Made by a program: the position numbers and the translations under genes. A stretch of 64,000 nt of DNA from Mycolicibacterium hodleri (GTDB lineage Bacteria; Actinomycetota; Actinomycetes; Mycobacteriales; Mycobacteriaceae), in NCBI RefSeq assembly GCF_006439015.1, contig NZ_RCZG01000006.1, positions 62,001 to 126,000 of the forward strand, read 5' to 3'. The notes beneath the pieces were generated by a model. That model made no database searches, had not been told where the DNA came from, and worked only from the letters and a program-made list of their open reading frames with translations. Within the stretch, counting starts at the first letter, position 1. Each line of letters begins with the position of its first letter. This document shows, in pieces, positions 21,491 to 31,100 of the stretch.

Positions 21491-21567
21491 GGTGGCTGTA
21501 GTTCAGCTGGTAGAGCACCAGGTTGTGATCCTGGAAGTCGCGGGTTCGAGCCCCGTCAGCCACCCCA
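21491..21567 (+). tRNA. tRNA-His (anticodon GTG)
   Basis: Full cloverleaf: acceptor GTGGCTG/CAGCCAC, T-loop GGTTCGAGCC and anticodon stem CCAGG/CCTGG enclosing TTGTGAT, with GTG at 21525-21527. An extra G at 21491 supplies the G-1 identity base of tRNA-His, opposite C at 21564, and CCA (21565-21567) is encoded in the DNA. Confidence 0.95.
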
Positions 21568-21569
21568 CT

Positions 21570-21597
21570 GGTCAGAGGGCATTTTCGCCCTCTGACC
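21570..21597 (+). terminator. hairpin terminator after tRNA-His
   Basis: Perfect 11-bp stem GGTCAGAGGGC/GCCCTCTGACC with a 6-base loop ATTTTC, starting 3 bases after the tRNA and followed by CTTGTCATTT, a weak T tract. Confidence 0.7.
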
Positions 21598-21618
21598 CTT
21601 GTCATTTCCGGAGCCCAA

Positions 21619-21663
21619 ACGACACCGGGCCCGCTGCACGGTGTGCGGCGGGCCCGGTGTCGT
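21619..21663. terminator. strong GC-rich hairpin between tRNA-His and ldtB, probably bidirectional
   Basis: A perfect 16-bp stem (21619-21634 with 21648-21663) and 13-base loop lies 9 bases past the ldtB stop. It would end minus-strand ldtB transcription and back up the tRNA-His terminator. Confidence 0.65.
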
Positions 21664-21671
21664 CGTGCGGG

Positions 21672-22892
21672 CTAAACGTTGGCGTTGCCGGCCTTCCACT
21701 GCTCCCACGGCACGTTCCAGTCGCCCAAGCCGTCAGTCCCCGGGAGTACCGATCCGACGGTGTTGCTGACCTCGACGAGATCGCCCCGCTTGGTGTTCTC
21801 GTAGAACCACTGCGCGTTGCTGGTGCTCACGTTCAAGCAGCCGTGGCTGACGTTGCTGTAACCCTGGCTGCCGACCGACCATGGCGCCGCGTGCACGTAG
21901 ATCCCGCTATAGGACATCTGGGTGGCGTAATCCACCTCGGTGCGATACCCGTTGGGCGAATTCGAGGGCACTCCGTAGGTCGAGGAATCCATCACCATGT
22001 GCGTGAGCCGATCACCGATGATGTACGTGCCGTTGCTCGTCGGCGTGCTGCTCTTGCCCATCGAGATCGGCATCGTCTTGACGACTTCACCGTTGCGGCG
22101 GACTGTCAACGTCTTGGTGTCGTCGTCCGCGGTCGCGATGACTTCGTCGCCGATGGTGAAGTGCGTCGTGACGTTCTCCTGGCCGAACAATCCGTCGCCG
22201 AGGTCGACGCCGTAGGTGTTGACGGCGACGTCGACCGTCGTGCCCGGCTTCCAGAAGGCCTCTGGGCGCCAACGCACTTCACGATTGCTGAGCCAATAGA
22301 ACGCACCCTCGACAGGTGGATCGGTGGTGACGGTGATCGCCTTCTCCGCGGCCAAACGGTCCGGAACATTCTCGTCGAACCTGACGGCAACGGGTTGTCC
22401 GACGCCGACGACCTCGCCGTCGTTGGGAAGCAGGTACGGCATCGTCAGGTTCTCGGGCGAATGCGTCTGAAACGTCATCGATCGCTTCGTCACGCCGCCG
22501 AGCCCCAGCGACTGCGCACTGAGCACGTACTTCTTGTTGTAACCGAGCGGCTCGGTGGTGGTCCAGCGCAGACCGTCGGGGCTGAGCTGGCCTTCGACCG
22601 TGGCACCGTCGGCGTTGGTCATGGTGACCGAGCCGAGGACGCCGTCCTCGGCGCTGACCGTGATCGGAGCGTCAACCGTCACCCCGACGGCCTTGTCGGC
22701 TACCGACGCAGTGAGCTTGGGGACCAGGAGGTCGCCGAACGGCGTCCCCTTGTCCGTGATGGTCTCGGGCTGCGGCGGGGCGGAGGACGTGCCGCAGGCA
22801 CTGACGCCGAAGACTACGGCTGGCACCAGCAAGACGGCAGCCAGCCAGTTGCGCGCCCGACGCGGACGGGCCAGCGTTTGAGGCTGCGACAT
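21672..22892 (-). CDS. ldtB: L,D-transpeptidase LdtMt2 (LppS)
   Basis: A 406-residue lipoprotein-type enzyme making 3-3 crosslinks in peptidoglycan; target of carbapenems. After a hydrophobic signal, a VSAC lipobox gives Cys33 as the lipidated residue. Two Ig-like domains follow ([16 protein letters not shown] onward and [13 protein letters not shown] onward), then the YkuD domain with the catalytic SHGCLNVS (Cys352) and the C-terminal [12 protein letters not shown] cap; nearly every block matches M. tuberculosis LdtB. The ATG at 22892 is chosen because GGAAGG precedes it by about 7 bases; the frame is open 52 codons further upstream but lacks family likeness. Confidence 0.95.
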   Translation of the reverse strand: MSQPQTLARPRRARNWLAAVLLVPAVVFGVSACGTSSAPPQPETITDKGTPFGDLLVPKLTASVADKAVGVTVDAPITVSAEDGVLGSVTMTNADGATVEGQLSPDGLRWTTTEPLGYNKKYVLSAQSLGLGGVTKRSMTFQTHSPENLTMPYLLPNDGEVVGVGQPVAVRFDENVPDRLAAEKAITVTTDPPVEGAFYWLSNREVRWRPEAFWKPGTTVDVAVNTYGVDLGDGLFGQENVTTHFTIGDEVIATADDDTKTLTVRRNGEVVKTMPISMGKSSTPTSNGTYIIGDRLTHMVMDSSTYGVPSNSPNGYRTEVDYATQMSYSGIYVHAAPWSVGSQGYSNVSHGCLNVSTSNAQWFYENTKRGDLVEVSNTVGSVLPGTDGLGDWNVPWEQWKAGNANV

Positions 22893-23050
22893 GCGATACA
22901 CCTTCCACCCAAAGTTCACACGGGATTCCCACCAACTTGCCAGCAGTCTAAGGGAACCCGCCGACAGGAGCGCGATCGCTTTCCCGAGCCGCCGCGTTTC
23001 TGACATACGGATTTCACGGAGCGCCCCAAGACTGTTATCGTCTCTCACGC

Positions 23051-23123
<73 letters not shown>

Positions 23124-23127
23124 CTAG

Positions 23128-23155
23128 AAAAACCCCTGCTCAGCAGGGGTTTTTT
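23128..23155 (+). terminator. rho-independent terminator after tRNA-Lys
   Basis: AAAAACCCCTG/CAGGGGTTTTT stem with a 5-base loop and a run of six T, 4 bases after the tRNA. A canonical intrinsic terminator. Confidence 0.9.
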
Positions 23156-23435
23156 GCTTCCAGGCACTGGCCCGTCAAAGCCCACTACTCACACAGGCAC
23201 TGACAAGCGACCTGAGGATTCCGACGGAAAGCTCCTTGCAGTTCGCGCCGCGTCAAGTGCGAAAGCCCGCCGCACCTCCAGCCATCCCCTCCCAGTCCGA
23301 CGTGGAGCGGTACAGCCACGCCCTGGCCGGTCTCAGAGGAGACGACGGTGGCCCCGGATTGGCTGAATGGCGGAGTCCACCGTGATCGGTGGATGGTCGC
23401 TGTAGGTGATTGGTCCTCGTGGGAGCCGACCCCCG

Positions 23436-24773
23436 TCAGTCGAACTCCAGTCGGACGAGCGAGCAGTCGTCGTCGAAGCTTCCGGACGGTGTCAGAGCCC
23501 GCAGTGTTTCGACGAGGTCGTCGAGGGGCGATCCGGCCAGCCGGGCGCATAGGGCGCTGAAATCCGTCCGGTTCAGCCGTCGACCGTCGACGCAGGCATC
23601 CTCGTAGGCACCGTCACTGTAGAGAAGGATGCGGTAGCCCGGCAGCACGGTGTAGCTGCGCGAGGTGTACGTGGCGTCCTCGAACATCGCGAGAGGTTGG
23701 TCATCAGTGCATAGCTCGGTAGCTGTGCTTATAGCGTCGGGACTGAGGGCAATCACGGGAGGGGCACCCGCGCTGGCGTAGCGAAGCGTTCGCGAGGACA
23801 TCTCGTAGACCCCGAACCACATCGTCAGATAGTTCCCGTCGTGCTTGTCCATCTGGAACAGCCGGTTGAGTTCGGCCAGCACCTGATCAGGGGCCAGCAA
23901 CGTACTCAGGGGCAGTGAGCCGGAGCGCAACAGGTTGTGCACCGATACCGACAACAGTGCGGGGCCGATACCGTGCCCGGATACGTCAATCAAATAGGCG
24001 ATCAGGTGATCGTCATCAATCCACCGGTAGTCGAAGATGTCCCCGGCAAGTTCCTGGGACGGCAGGTAGTGCGAGGACACTCGCACCGGCCCTTCCAGTT
24101 CACCCGGCAGGATCGACGAGACATAGGCCGCTGCGCTGTCCAGTCCCGCCGTGAGGCGGTCGGTCTGCTTGTGGATCTCCTCGTTGGCCTGCTCCAGCGC
24201 GACTGTTCGGTCCCGCACCCGGTTCTCCAGTTCGGAGTAGACCCCCACGTTTTCCATGGCGATCGAGGTCGCATCGGCCAAGGCCTGCAGCAGGGAGACC
24301 TCTCGTTCGGAGGGCTGCCGCTCATACGCCCAGTAGTTGCCGATCGCCCCGATCGGGTCGAGCTTGCGGATTGGAACCATCACCAGGCTCTTGACGAATG
24401 TGGGCCGGTACGCCTCGTGAGGGATGCGGGCATCGCGATAGATATCTGGGATCACCGCCGAATCGCGGTTGAGCATCGCCCAGCCACTGATACAGGCCTC
24501 CAGGGGAAACCGGCTGCCCTTCCACAGCGGGGCGATTGCATCCTCGTCGGCGTAGTAGCACTTGCCATCGTCGCGCAGCACGAAAGTTGCGCCGTCGCAA
24601 CCGGTGAGTTCGCGAGCAGCGGTACGGACAATGCGCTGCACCTCGGGCAGGCTGCGGGCCAGCGACAGTTCCTGGACCGCTTGCACCAAGCGCGCCATGC
24701 CTCTGGCATGGTCGGTGTCGGTGAATTCGCCGCTCGTGGCGAGGGAATTCTCCAGCAAGGTCTCAGCCTTCAT
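23436..24773 (-). CDS. GAF domain - SpoIIE (PP2C-like) serine phosphatase, RsbU type
   Basis: A 445-residue soluble phosphatase. A GAF sensor domain spans about residues 25-190 (LTGCDGATFVLRDDGKCYYADED, then VPIRKLDPIGAIGNYWA), a coiled coil about 190-235 (ENRVRDRTVALEQANEEIHKQ), and a SpoIIE phosphatase domain to the end with metal-binding AGDIFDY, DVSGHG and DDDCSLVRLEF. Such proteins dephosphorylate anti-anti-sigma factors (STAS) in partner-switching sigma control. No STAS, RsbW kinase or sigma gene is adjacent, so its partner is elsewhere. The preceding gene on that side is tRNA-Lys on the other strand. Confidence 0.88.
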   Translation of the reverse strand: MKAETLLENSLATSGEFTDTDHARGMARLVQAVQELSLARSLPEVQRIVRTAARELTGCDGATFVLRDDGKCYYADEDAIAPLWKGSRFPLEACISGWAMLNRDSAVIPDIYRDARIPHEAYRPTFVKSLVMVPIRKLDPIGAIGNYWAYERQPSEREVSLLQALADATSIAMENVGVYSELENRVRDRTVALEQANEEIHKQTDRLTAGLDSAAAYVSSILPGELEGPVRVSSHYLPSQELAGDIFDYRWIDDDHLIAYLIDVSGHGIGPALLSVSVHNLLRSGSLPLSTLLAPDQVLAELNRLFQMDKHDGNYLTMWFGVYEMSSRTLRYASAGAPPVIALSPDAISTATELCTDDQPLAMFEDATYTSRSYTVLPGYRILLYSDGAYEDACVDGRRLNRTDFSALCARLAGSPLDDLVETLRALTPSGSFDDDCSLVRLEFD

Positions 24774-25248
24774 GCCGCGCCTCCATTAGGACCATCAGGC
24801 GGAGCTAGTCGAGAAAACATCCGCTAGCAACTTTATGGCCGATTGTGCCATAAGCGGCAGGTCACAGAAAGCTTTCAGCGATTCGCGATGGGTCGGGGGC
24901 GGTATCTAGCAAGCCACGAGACGGCGACGGCGTGCGACGATGCGAACGCGACGCAAACCCTGGCCCGGCTCAGTTGTGGGAATGCGGTTCCGATAGCGAC
25001 GGACGCCAAGGTAAGTTAACTCGAAGATTTCGACACCTCAGTGACATTCGTGTGCTGAAATCACCGGTTCATGATCAATATTCACTGGGGATGTATACGA
25101 AACCACCGGTACCGAAAGCCATGAGCAGGGAAAATGGAGACGTTTTCAACCGCACGCGGACCGGATACAGATGCTACGATACTGTTAGCTAGAGCAGCGC
25201 TGGCGGTCTTCCGCCGCGATTTCTACGAGAGAAACGGGAACTTAGCTG
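24774..25248. other. intergenic region of 475 bp, lower GC, no assigned gene
   Basis: The part from about 25010 to 25200 is strikingly AT-rich for this genome. It contains a 7-bp inverted repeat TTATGGC/GCCATAA (24833-24839, 24847-24853) about 60 bases upstream of the phosphatase start and a short hairpin GGCGG/CCGCC (25202-25215) before the 56-codon frame. An open frame at 24932-25192 has no family likeness. Confidence 0.5.
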
Positions 25249-25419
25249 ATGCCGACCGCAGGTGCGGCCCCGCCCATCTCCTCGCCAACCGTCGCGGTGG
25301 AAGGCGTTGATGTGCAGCGAGCCGTAGTGGTCTACAACTGCACCCGGCTTGGGCTCACCGCAAACCCACCGGGATTCTCGTTCATCGACTTCTTCCGCTT
25401 CGGCCGCCGCCGTCGTTGA
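25249..25419 (+). CDS. possible small basic protein, 56 aa, unknown function
   Basis: The frame starts MPTAGAAPPISSPTVAVEG and ends IDFFRFGRRRR. It uses GC-ending codons through its length, contrasting with the AT-rich DNA just upstream, and ends 12 bases before the DUF3618 stop. I recognise no family. A hydrophobic/aromatic stretch (PPGFSFIDFF) followed by five basic residues could be a membrane-contact tail. The ribosome-binding site is weak (ACGGGA, 14 bases upstream). Codon pattern is the main support. Confidence 0.45.
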   Translation: MPTAGAAPPISSPTVAVEGVDVQRAVVVYNCTRLGLTANPPGFSFIDFFRFGRRRR

Positions 25420-25431
25420 CTGAAACCGTCG

Positions 25432-25659
25432 TCAGCGGTTCCTGATCCCACGGATCACCATCACCACGACGACCGTGCCCAGTGCAGCGATCGACGCCGC
25501 GACGGCGGGCTTCTTCACGAATACCACCACGCGAGCCTTGACGTCGTCGGCGATCCGCGCCGGGTTCGCCCGCTCCGCCAGGGCATCCACCGTGCTCGCA
25601 AGCTGTTCGCGCGCCACGTCGATGTCCTGCTTGATCTTGTCGGGATCCCGGTCCGCCAC
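25432..25659 (-). CDS. DUF3618 small membrane protein (Rv2520c type)
   Basis: A 75-residue protein: VADRDPDKIKQDIDVAREQLASTVDALAERANP is the DUF3618 signature, followed by DDVKARV and a single membrane segment (about 46-70) ending in basic residues. Function is unknown; homologues are small conserved membrane proteins. I chose GTG 25659 because GAAGGGG stands about 8 bases upstream and the conserved domain begins there; the frame is open further but without likeness. Divergent from bcp with a 108-base gap. Confidence 0.85.
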   Translation of the reverse strand: MADRDPDKIKQDIDVAREQLASTVDALAERANPARIADDVKARVVVFVKKPAVAASIAALGTVVVVMVIRGIRNR

Positions 25660-25767
25660 GTAAGCCCCTTCAATCGCGTTGCTGTCTTGGGGAATTACCC
25701 TAGAGCAGCCACGCGACTTCCATATAACCGCAGTCGTGCACCGGCCAACAGATAAGGACATTCACCC

Positions 25768-26241
25768 ATGGCATCGACCCCTCGCCTCGCGGCGGGCGAC
25801 AAGGCCCCCGCCTTCAGCCTTTCCGACGCCGACGGCAAGACCGTCAGCTTGAGTGACTTCACGGGGCGCAAGGTCGTCGTGTACTTCTATCCAGCCGCGT
25901 CAACGCCTGGTTGTACCAAGCAGGCATGCGACTTTCGCGACAGCTTGGCGGAATTGAACGACGCAGGCCTCGGCGTCGTGGGGATCTCCCCCGACAAGCC
26001 GGAGAAGCTCGCGAAGTTCCGCGACGCCCAGGAGTTGACGTTCCCGCTGCTGTCGGATCCCGACCGCACGGTACTCACCGAGTGGGGCGCATTCGGCGAG
26101 AAGACGATGTACGGCAAGACGGTTCAGGGCGTCATCCGATCAACGTTCGTCGTCGACGAGAAGGGCAAGATCGAGGTCGCCCAGTACAACGTCAAGGCCA
26201 CCGGCCACGTCGCGAAGCTGCGCCGCGATCTAGCGGTGTAG
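25768..26241 (+). CDS. bcp: peroxiredoxin Bcp (PrxQ), thiol peroxidase
   Basis: A 157-residue peroxiredoxin reducing hydroperoxides. The peroxidatic Cys49 lies in PAASTPGCT and the resolving Cys54 five residues later, the alpha2-type PrxQ arrangement that forms an intramolecular disulfide. ISPDKPEKLAKF and GVIRSTFVVDEKG complete the family pattern. The ATG follows an AAGGA about 10 bases upstream. Convergent with the M20 peptidase gene, overlapping by 12 bases. Confidence 0.93.
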   Translation: MASTPRLAAGDKAPAFSLSDADGKTVSLSDFTGRKVVVYFYPAASTPGCTKQACDFRDSLAELNDAGLGVVGISPDKPEKLAKFRDAQELTFPLLSDPDRTVLTEWGAFGEKTMYGKTVQGVIRSTFVVDEKGKIEVAQYNVKATGHVAKLRRDLAV

Positions 26242-27567
26242 CGCGCCGAGCGCCTCCAACAGCAGCGCCTCCGAGGTGGCCGCCCGCTCAAGGACGCCGA
26301 GGTCCAGGCTCTCGTTGATGCTGTGCGCCTGCGTCGCGGGATCCTCGACGCCGGTGACGAGGATCTTCGCGTCCGGAAACGCGGCCGCGAACTCGGCGAT
26401 GAATGGAATCGATCCGCCGACCCCCATGTCGATGGCGTCGGTGCCCCACGCCTGCCGGAACGCGGTGCGCGCGGCGTCGTAGACGGGGCCGGTCGCGTCG
26501 ATGGCGTACGGCTGTCCGAGGTCTCCCGGCGTAACGGTGACCCGGGCCCCCCATGGCGCGTGCTGCTCGAGGTGGCGGGTCAGCGCTTCCAGGTGTCGGC
26601 CGGCATCGCCGCCGGGCGCGACCCGCATGCTCACCTTGGCGCGCGCCGTCGGGATCAACGTGTTGGACGATGTCGCGATGGGGGTCGTGTCGATGCCGAT
26701 CACCGTGATCGCCGGCTTGGCCCACAATCGCTCGGCGACCGAACCCGTTCCGATCTGGGTGACGCCGGCAAGCATGCCGGTCTCCTCGCGCACCTGTTCC
26801 GGCGGGTACTCCACGTCCGCCGCCGAGCCCTCGTGCAACCCTTCGACCGCAACGTTGCCGTCGTCGTCGTGCAGGCTCGCGAGCAGACGCACCAGAGCGC
26901 TCACTGCGTCTGGGACAACGCCGCCCCACATCCCGGAGTGCAGACCGTGATCGAGTGTGGCGACCTCGACCACGCAGTCGGCCAGGCCACGCAGCGACAC
27001 CGTGAGGGAGGGGACCGCGGTAGTCCAGTTCATCGAGTCGGCGATGACGATCACGTCGGCGGAGAGCAGGTCGCGGTGAGCGCCCAACAGTGCTCCCAAA
27101 GATGGCGAACCCGATTCCTCCTCGCCCTCCACGAACACCGTGACGCCGACCGGGAGATCACCCTCGAACGCGCGGATGGCGGCGAGGTGCGTGGCGATAC
27201 CCGCCTTGTCGTCTGCGGTGCCGCGGCCGTAGAGTCGGCCGTCGCGTTCGGTCGGTTCGAAAGGCGCTGAGGCCCACTGGGACACGTCGCCCTCGGGTTG
27301 CACGTCGTGATGGGCGTACAGCAGGACGGTCGGCGCACCGGGTGGCGCGGGGTGGCGAGCGATGACGGCGGGCGCGCCGCCCTCGCTGACGGTACGAATG
27401 TCGTCGAAACCCGCCTCCGACAACAACTTCGACACCATCTCGGCGCTGCGCCGGACCTCGTCGCGCCGAGCGGGATCGGCCCACACCGACTCGATGCGGA
27501 CGAGGGCCCCGAGGTCGGCGCGCACCGATGGCAGTACCGACTTCACCCTGTCGACGAGATCACTCAT
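26230..27567 (-). CDS. M20 family metallopeptidase/dipeptidase (Rv2522c type)
   Basis: A 445-residue di-zinc peptidase. Metal and catalytic residues are visible: YAHHDVQPEG (His, Asp), GTADDKAGI (bridging Asp), EGEEESGSPS (catalytic and metal Glu), DSMNW, and a late QAHSINES His. A dimerisation domain lies between. It probably cleaves dipeptides or related amides. ATG 27567 is supported by a minus-strand TAACGT box 7 bases upstream (leaderless). The final codons overlap bcp by 12 bases. Confidence 0.9.
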   Translation of the reverse strand: MSDLVDRVKSVLPSVRADLGALVRIESVWADPARRDEVRRSAEMVSKLLSEAGFDDIRTVSEGGAPAVIARHPAPPGAPTVLLYAHHDVQPEGDVSQWASAPFEPTERDGRLYGRGTADDKAGIATHLAAIRAFEGDLPVGVTVFVEGEEESGSPSLGALLGAHRDLLSADVIVIADSMNWTTAVPSLTVSLRGLADCVVEVATLDHGLHSGMWGGVVPDAVSALVRLLASLHDDDGNVAVEGLHEGSAADVEYPPEQVREETGMLAGVTQIGTGSVAERLWAKPAITVIGIDTTPIATSSNTLIPTARAKVSMRVAPGGDAGRHLEALTRHLEQHAPWGARVTVTPGDLGQPYAIDATGPVYDAARTAFRQAWGTDAIDMGVGGSIPFIAEFAAAFPDAKILVTGVEDPATQAHSINESLDLGVLERAATSEALLLEALGALHR

Positions 27568-27672
27568 GAATTCGACGTTAGTCGCATCGGTCGCGGTGCG
27601 AGCGTGCGCGTACTGCCCATTCCCCACGGCGTGTCATGTGCGACCAGGCACGCTCGCACGGGGTTGGCCAGC

Positions 27673-28068
27673 TCAGTCGGCGGACTCGAGCACGGCGACC
27701 GCGGCAGCCGTGTCACCGTCGTGAGTCAACGACAGATGGATGGTGATGTCCTTGAGGTGCTCACCGATCGCCCCGGTCAGACGTACCCGGGGCCGACCCC
27801 ACATGTCGGTGACGATCTCGATGTCGCGATGAATGCCCTCCGGCAGCATCGGCCGCTTCGAGAACCGCGACCCCGACCATGCCTTGATCACGGCTTCCTT
27901 CGCCGCCCAGCGAGCTGCCAGGTGACGGGCTGCGGACGAACTCTTGTCCGCGGCATCGCGGCGTTCACCAGGGGTGAACGTCTCGGCGAACACCGTCCCC
28001 GGCTGATCGACCTGCTCGGCGAAGTCCGGTATGGAGACCAGGTCGATGCCGACCCCGACGATGCTCAT
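27673..28068 (-). CDS. acpS: holo-[acyl-carrier-protein] synthase
   Basis: A 131-residue phosphopantetheinyl transferase that adds the 4'-phosphopantetheine arm to the FAS-I ACP domain. VGIDLVSIPDF (Asp Mg ligand) and RWAAKEAVIKAWSG (Glu Mg ligand, Lys) are diagnostic. It lies 55 bases downstream of fas on the same strand, the known mycobacterial arrangement. The ATG at 28068 is preceded by a minus-strand TAGCGT box 7 bases upstream, so besides fas readthrough it may have its own leaderless promoter. Confidence 0.94.
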   Translation of the reverse strand: MSIVGVGIDLVSIPDFAEQVDQPGTVFAETFTPGERRDAADKSSSAARHLAARWAAKEAVIKAWSGSRFSKRPMLPEGIHRDIEIVTDMWGRPRVRLTGAIGEHLKDITIHLSLTHDGDTAAAVAVLESAD

Positions 28069-28075
28069 GGCAGGA

Positions 28076-28081
28076 ACGCTA
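28076..28081 (-). promoter_or_regulatory. -10 element directly upstream of acpS
   Basis: On the minus strand TAGCGT ends 7 bases before the acpS ATG, fitting a leaderless TANNNT promoter inside the fas-acpS gap. Confidence 0.45.
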
Positions 28082-28123
28082 GCCGAGCCCGTCGGCGAGT
28101 CCCGAGGAGCCTCTTGCAAGGCC

Positions 28124-31100
28124 TCACGCCCCATACCAACCATCCTCGCCCAGTCGCGACTCAGGATCGAGCAGCATCTCCGCTTCCTGCCGCTTCTCCG
28201 GGGAGTCGTGGTTGAAGCGGCGATCGGCCGGCTTCTCGTACATGGCGGGCCCACCGGCGATCGCCGACGCCAGCCGCCGCTGGCCCTGCAGCACACGTTC
28301 ATTCGAGCGCAACAGGTAGTCATCGCGCTGCTCGGGGTCTAGCGCAGCCAGGAACGCCTGCGGGTGGACCAGAGCAACGAGACCCGACACGTGCCCGAAG
28401 CCGAGGCTGGTGATCAGCCCCGCCTTCATCGCGAACTTGTCCCGCATCTCCAGGGTTTCGCGCACCCAGACGAAGTGTGCGGCGGTCGCCATTTCGTCGT
28501 CGACGCAGTCCAGACTCCGGTTCGGCGGGATGACGCCGTCGCGCAACATCTGGCACATTCCCATTATCTGGAATGCCGCTGCACCACCCTTCGAATGGCC
28601 GGTGAGGCTCTTCTGGCTGACGATGAACAGCGGCGCACCGGGCGAGCGCCCCATGGCGGACGCGAGCCGTTCGTGGAGCTCGGTCTCGTTGGGATCGTTG
28701 GCGAGCGTCGACGTGTCGTGCTTGGAGATCACGGCGATGTCGTCGGCGCCGACGCCCAGCTTGGCAAGTGACTTGGCCAGCTGCGACTGCTTGCCACCTC
28801 GACCCGCGCCCAGCGCGCCGAGTCCGGGAGCCGGGATCGACGTATGGACGCCGTCTCCGAACGTGGACACGTAGCCCACGACTGCCAGTACCGGCAGACC
28901 CATGTTCAGCGCCAGGTCACCACGGGCCAGGAGGATGGTTCCGCCACCCTGACCCTCGACGAAGCCGAGGCGACGCCGATCGTTGCCTCTGGAGAACTTG
29001 GAATCGCTGATTCCCTTGGCCCGCATGGCCTCTGTGTCGGCAGTGGCAGACATGTCGCCGAAGCCGATGATTGCTTCCAGCGTCGTGTCGTCGTAGCCAC
29101 CCGCGACCACGAACTCGGCCTTGCCGAGGCGGATCTTGTCCACCCCCTCCTCGACCGAGACGGCCGTGGTGGCGCATGCGCCGACGGGATGGATCATGGC
29201 GCCGTAACTGCCGACGTAGGACTGCACGACGTGGCCGGCCATGACGTTCGGCAGCACCTCCTGCAAGATGTCGTTCGGCTTGTTCTTGCCGAGCAGATTG
29301 CCGTGATACATCGCCTGCATGGACGTCATGCCGCCCATGCCGGTGCCCTGGGTGCTGGCCACCGAGCTCGGATGCACCCACCGCAACAATTCGGTGGGCG
29401 TGAAGCCGGACGAGAGGAACGCGTCCACCGTCGTGACGAGGTTCCACAGCGCCAGCCGGTCGACCGAGTTCATCATGTCCTGGCTGACGCCATAAACCGA
29501 CGGATCGAATCCGGTCGGAACCTGCGCCCCCACCGTCCTGGAGAGCTTCACCTTGCGCGGCACCCGAATCTCGGTGCCGGCCTTGCGGGTGACCTGCCAG
29601 TCGCCGCCGCCCTGCACGGGTGAGATCAGGGTGTGCTCGGGATCGAACGTGACGAAGGCACGAGCCTCCTCTTCGGAGGACACGACGAACGAGAAGTCCT
29701 TGTCGAGGAACACCGAAACCAGCAGCGGCGCCGAGTGATCCGCCTCGATCGCGCCATCGGCCACCCACTCTCGGATGCCGACCCGCTCGATGACGGCGTC
29801 GTGATAGCGCTCTACCAGCTCGCCCTCGTCGATCAGATCGCCCGACGCAGTGTCGTACCAGCCCGGCTTGGGATCGTCCTCCCATTTGACCAGGCCGGTG
29901 GTCCAAGCAAGCTCGAGCACGCCTGCGGCGGAGAGCTCACCGGAAACCTCGGCCTCGAAGCGAGTCCGCGAGGAACCGTACGGCCCTAGCTCGGCACCGC
30001 CCACGATGACCACCATGTCGGCGGGGTCGACGTCGAGGTCGTCCCACTCCGGAGGTGGTGCGGCCGCGTAACCGCGTGGGGGCGACGGCAGAGCCTTGAT
30101 CGTGCTCGAATCGTCGCCGTCGTCCGACTCCACGGTTGCCTTCTCGGCCACCATGTCCTCACGGGCCTTTGCGGCCAATTCGCCCATGTCGATGTCGATC
30201 TCGCCAAGCCCACCGGTCAGGTCGGCGTGGATCGGCGCACGCGCCGCAGCCACCTTGGACTCGACGTCGCACAGATCGAGCAGCATCGAAGCCATCTGCT
30301 CGGTCGAGTAGGTGGTCACGCCGGCCTCTTCGACCGCGCCGACGATGGCGTCGTTGTGACCCATCAGCCCGGTGCCCTTCGTCCAGCCAATCAGCGCGTG
30401 CGCCAACGACACTCGTTGCGACCAGGAGGTCTCCGCCTTCCAGCGCGTCACCAGTGCGTCCAATGCGGACTTGGCTTCGCCATAGGCGCCGTCGCCACCG
30501 AACATGCCGCGGTTCGGCGAGCCGGGTAGCACTACGTGCAGTCGCGCTGCGATGTCACGCTCGGAGCCGATGTGCGACAGGCCACCGATGAGCCGCTGCA
30601 CGGCCCACAGCAGAACCTTCATCTCCATCTCGGAACGCGAACCGGCCTCGGAGAGGTCGCCGGAGACTCGCGGCGCCGCGAACGGGAACAGCAGTGTCGG
30701 GGTCAGGGCGTCCTTGAGGTGGATCGACTGCGGCCCAAGGCTTTCCGATTGCTCGCTGCCGACCCAGCTGACCAGGGCGTCGATGTCGGTGTACGAGGCC
30801 ATGTTGGCCGGGGTCACCCACAACGTCGCGCCGAAGCGGGCGTTGTCGCGGTACAGCTCCTTGTAGAACGACAGCCTGTCGTCGTCCAGTTTGGACGTGG
30901 TCGCGATGACCGAGGCGCCGCCATCGAGCAGCTGTGCGATCACCGATGCGGCGATGGAGCCCTTGGAAGCACCCGTCACCACGGCGATCTCGTCGCTGTA
31001 GCGACCGGTGCCAGGATTCTCCGCACCGGCGGCAGCGCGTCCGTAGAGCGACGCGTGCACGTTGCGGCCGGCCGCAAGGGCTCGCCCCTGCCACCAGTTC

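Noticed and set aside
21489..23003. Long plus-strand frame across tRNA-His and ldtB
   Set aside because: It runs through a tRNA, two terminators and the antisense of ldtB.
23000..23040. Promoter for tRNA-Lys
   Set aside because: TTATCG and TTTCAC-like hexamers are present but with poor spacing and several equal alternatives; too weak to call.
24932..25192. 86-codon frame in the AT-rich gap
   Set aside because: No recognisable family, mixed codon use and no ribosome-binding site.
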